Source of the DNA: Anderseniella sp963759095
Lineage (GTDB): Bacteria; Pseudomonadota; Alphaproteobacteria; Rhizobiales; Aestuariivirgaceae
DNA: 64,000 nucleotides
Assembly: GCA_963759095.1 (NCBI GenBank)
Contig: CAVWYF010000029.1
Coordinates: forward strand, 1-64,000
Direction of reading: 5' to 3'
Part shown: in pieces, positions 61,968 to 64,000 of the stretch
How the letters are laid out: the number at the start of each line of letters is the position of its first letter
Position numbering within the stretch: position 1 is the stretch's first letter
Made by a program: the position numbers and the translations under genes
Notes under the pieces: model-generated
Databases searched by the model: none
Told to the model about the DNA's origin: nothing
The model's input: only the letters and a program-made list of their open reading frames with translations

Positions 61968-63004
61968 GTGTACGCCGCTTAGCAGATGATAGTGTTCAAC
62001 CCAAATCATTCGCCTTCACGGCGAAGAATTTGAGCTGGGCCAAACAGACCATCAAGAAATATCCCAAGGGCAAGCAGGTGTCTGCTGTCATCCCGGTATT
62101 GTGGCGGGCACAGGAACAGCATGACGGCTGGGTGTCGCGTGCAGCCATGGAAGAAGTCGGCCGCATGCTGGACATGCCGTTTATCCGGGTCTACGAGATC
62201 GCCACATTCTACACCATGTTCCAGCTCGCACCGGTCGGCAAGAAGGCTCACGTCCAGGTGTGTGGCACAACGCCATGCATGTTGCGCGGTTCGGAAGACC
62301 TGATGGCTGTGTGCAAGCGAAAGATTGCCGAACAGCCGCACACAGTGTCTGAGGACGGCGATTTTTCGTGGGAAGAGGTAGAGTGCCTTGGCGCCTGCGT
62401 GAATGCACCCATGATCCAGATTTTCGCGGATACGTACGAAGATCTGACGCCGAATGCGATGGAAGAGCTACTCGACAAAATTGCCAAGGGACAGAAAATC
62501 AAGCCTGGCCCGCAGATTGACCGCATCACGTCGGCGCCTGAAGGCGGGTTGACCTCGCTTGACGGTGAAGTTGTACCGGCAAAAAAAGCAGCACCGAAAA
62601 AAGCGGCGGCAAAATCGGCAGCCAAAGCGGCTAAGAAGGCCGCACCGGCCAAGGCCGCTCCTGCAAAGAAGGCCACCAAGGCCGTCTACGGGAAAGCCAA
62701 GCAGGTCAGTACCGGGCTCGTGAAGAAAGCCGGACCGCAGCGTCTGGCCAAGCCCACGGGCAAAGCTGATGATCTCAAATTGATTTCAGGCGTTGGACCA
62801 AAACTCGAGCAGACGCTGAACAAGCTGGGCTTCTGGCATTTCGCACAGATCGGCAAATGGACAAAAAAGGACATCGGTATTGTCGACGACGAGTTGTCCT
62901 TCAAAGGGCGCATAGAGCGCGATGACTGGGTAAAGCAGGCCAAAGCCTTGGCAAAAGGCGGCGAAGCTGAATACATCAAGGTATTCGGCAAGAAGCCGAG
63001 GTAG
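61964..63004 (+). CDS. nuoE: NADH-quinone oxidoreductase subunit E with a long C-terminal extension
   Basis: The first 190 residues are normal NuoE: the [2Fe-2S] ligands are Cys100, Cys105, Cys141 and Cys145 (CGTTPC and CLGAC). The protein then goes on to 346 residues: a Lys/Ala/Pro-rich linker around 205-250, and a folded end DDLKLISGVGPKLEQTLNKL with a helix-hairpin-helix look, then FKGRIERDDWVKQAKALA. This tail is known from other alphaproteobacterial NuoE proteins, and its role is not established. GTG 61964 overlaps the nuoD stop. Confidence 0.94.
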   Translation: MSVRRLADDSVQPKSFAFTAKNLSWAKQTIKKYPKGKQVSAVIPVLWRAQEQHDGWVSRAAMEEVGRMLDMPFIRVYEIATFYTMFQLAPVGKKAHVQVCGTTPCMLRGSEDLMAVCKRKIAEQPHTVSEDGDFSWEEVECLGACVNAPMIQIFADTYEDLTPNAMEELLDKIAKGQKIKPGPQIDRITSAPEGGLTSLDGEVVPAKKAAPKKAAAKSAAKAAKKAAPAKAAPAKKATKAVYGKAKQVSTGLVKKAGPQRLAKPTGKADDLKLISGVGPKLEQTLNKLGFWHFAQIGKWTKKDIGIVDDELSFKGRIERDDWVKQAKALAKGGEAEYIKVFGKKPR

Positions 63005-63010
63005 GACATC

Positions 63011-64000
63011 ATGCTGCAGGACAAAGATCGCATATTCACCAATATCTACGGCCAGCACGATGTCGGCCTGAAGGGCGCCATGAAACGGGGCGCGTGGGAC
63101 GGCACCAAAGCCATGATCCAGTTGGGTCGTGATGGTGTCATCGATCAGGTCAAGGCATCCGGCCTTCGCGGCCGTGGCGGTGCAGGTTTTCCAACCGGCC
63201 TCAAATGGTCCTTCATGCCCAAGCAGTCCGATGGGCGACCGCACTACCTGGTGGTTAATGCTGATGAATCAGAGCCCGGCACCTGTAAAGACCGCGATAT
63301 CATGCGCCACGATCCGCACACGCTTGTGGAAGGCTGTCTGATAGCAGGCTTCGCCATGGGCGCAAATGTCGGCTACATTTATGTGCGCGGTGAGTTCATT
63401 CGTGAGCGCGAAGCCTTGCAGCGCGCCATTGATGAAGCATACGACGCCAAGTTGATCGGCATGAAAAACAAGCATGGCTGGGATTTCGATCTCTACGTTC
63501 ATCATGGTGCAGGTGCTTACATTTGCGGTGAGGAAACCGCACTTCTGGAAAGCCTCGAAGGCAAGAAGGGCCAGCCGCGCATGAAGCCGCCGTTTCCCGC
63601 CAATGTCGGTTTGTACGGTGCGCCGACGACGGTCAACAATGTGGAATCAATCGCGGTTGTGCCGACAATCCTGCGTCGCGGGCCGGACTGGTTTGCCGGT
63701 ATCGGCAGACCGAACAATGTCGGTACCAAGCTGTTTTGCATTTCCGGGCACGTCAACAAGCCGTGCACGGTTGAAGAGGAAATGGGTATCCCGTTCCGCG
63801 AGCTGATTGACCGTCATTGCGGCGGTATTCGCGGCGGTTGGGATAACTTGAAAGCAGTTATCCCCGGTGGATCGTCAGTACCTTGCGTGCCGAGCGATGA
63901 GATTCGCGACTGCCACATGGATTTTGACAGCCTGCGCAACTTGAAATCGGGATTGGGCACAGCTGCCGTTATCGTGATGGACAACTCCACCGATATGATC
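63011..64000 (+). CDS. nuoF: NADH-quinone oxidoreductase subunit F, 5' part
   Basis: ATG 63011 lies six bases after the nuoE stop. The 330 codons present include the FMN/NADH-binding SGLRGRGGAGFPTGLKW near residue 50 and GAGAYICGEETALLESLEG near 166, and the frame runs off the window's end without a stop. It accepts electrons from NADH. The [4Fe-4S] ligands in the C-terminal third are beyond the window. Confidence 0.95.
   Translation, partial: MLQDKDRIFTNIYGQHDVGLKGAMKRGAWDGTKAMIQLGRDGVIDQVKASGLRGRGGAGFPTGLKWSFMPKQSDGRPHYLVVNADESEPGTCKDRDIMRHDPHTLVEGCLIAGFAMGANVGYIYVRGEFIREREALQRAIDEAYDAKLIGMKNKHGWDFDLYVHHGAGAYICGEETALLESLEGKKGQPRMKPPFPANVGLYGAPTTVNNVESIAVVPTILRRGPDWFAGIGRPNNVGTKLFCISGHVNKPCTVEEEMGIPFRELIDRHCGGIRGGWDNLKAVIPGGSSVPCVPSDEIRDCHMDFDSLRNLKSGLGTAAVIVMDNSTDMI

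Overview
The window is a 64-kb piece of an alphaproteobacterial chromosome, most likely from the Hyphomicrobiales (Rhizobiales). This rests on the order glnA-glnB-nnr-tRNA-Leu-tig and then clpP-clpX-lon-hupB-tRNA-Val-tRNA-Asp-nuoABCDEF, on the cysG-DUF2849-cysI-DUF934-cysH sulfate operon, and on moderately GC-rich coding. TRAP transporters, a BacNav-type sodium channel and a GMC oxidoreductase would suit a marine heterotroph, but that is inference.

Layout. 1-5.6 kb: the end of a TRAP transporter (dctP-dctQ-dctM) followed by a ThDP-dependent 2-oxoacid-decarboxylase-like enzyme, then oxyR overlapping an alpha/beta hydrolase. 5.6-6.3 kb: 700 bp without an ordinary gene, holding two strong intrinsic terminators. 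6.3-22.5 kb: CHAD protein, parE, desaturase, methyltransferase, parvulin, MBL-fold protein, TPR protein, PhoX, GNAT, BaiN-like flavoprotein, class II aldolase, sterol-desaturase-like protein and serine deaminase. 22.5-26 kb: an accessory patch with an IS30 element set in REP-like repeats, an FAA hydrolase, an orphan Imm11/DUF1629-like gene and two tiny ORFs. 26-31.3 kb: assimilatory sulfate reduction. 31.4-38.3 kb: assorted housekeeping and transport genes. 38.4-43.9 kb: the nitrogen-control pair glnB-glnA behind a sigma-54 promoter, a BacNav channel, nnr and a TlpA-like thioredoxin. 44-57 kb: trigger factor and the Clp/Lon proteases. 57-64 kb: HU, tRNAs, an MscS channel and the start of the complex I operon, cut off inside nuoF.

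How genes work together. cysG makes siroheme for CysI; CysH makes sulfite, CysI reduces it to sulfide and CysK fixes the sulfide into cysteine. GlnB and GlnA form the nitrogen-status switch. Tig, ClpPX and Lon cover folding and turnover. NuoA-F are the first subunits of the proton-pumping NADH dehydrogenase.

Unusual points. Five genes in the first 19 kb carry about nine single-base frameshifts, mostly extra bases, while the remaining 45 kb shows none that I can see, only one in-frame TAG in a DUF547 gene. Two unrelated palindromic elements (264 and 270 bp) with near-perfect terminal inverted repeats of 32-33 bp sit behind cysH and before nnr; the second is a nest of smaller inverted repeats. 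Short tandem repeats lie between glnB and the channel gene and between clpP and clpX. I found no CRISPR array, rRNA, prophage or obvious defence island.
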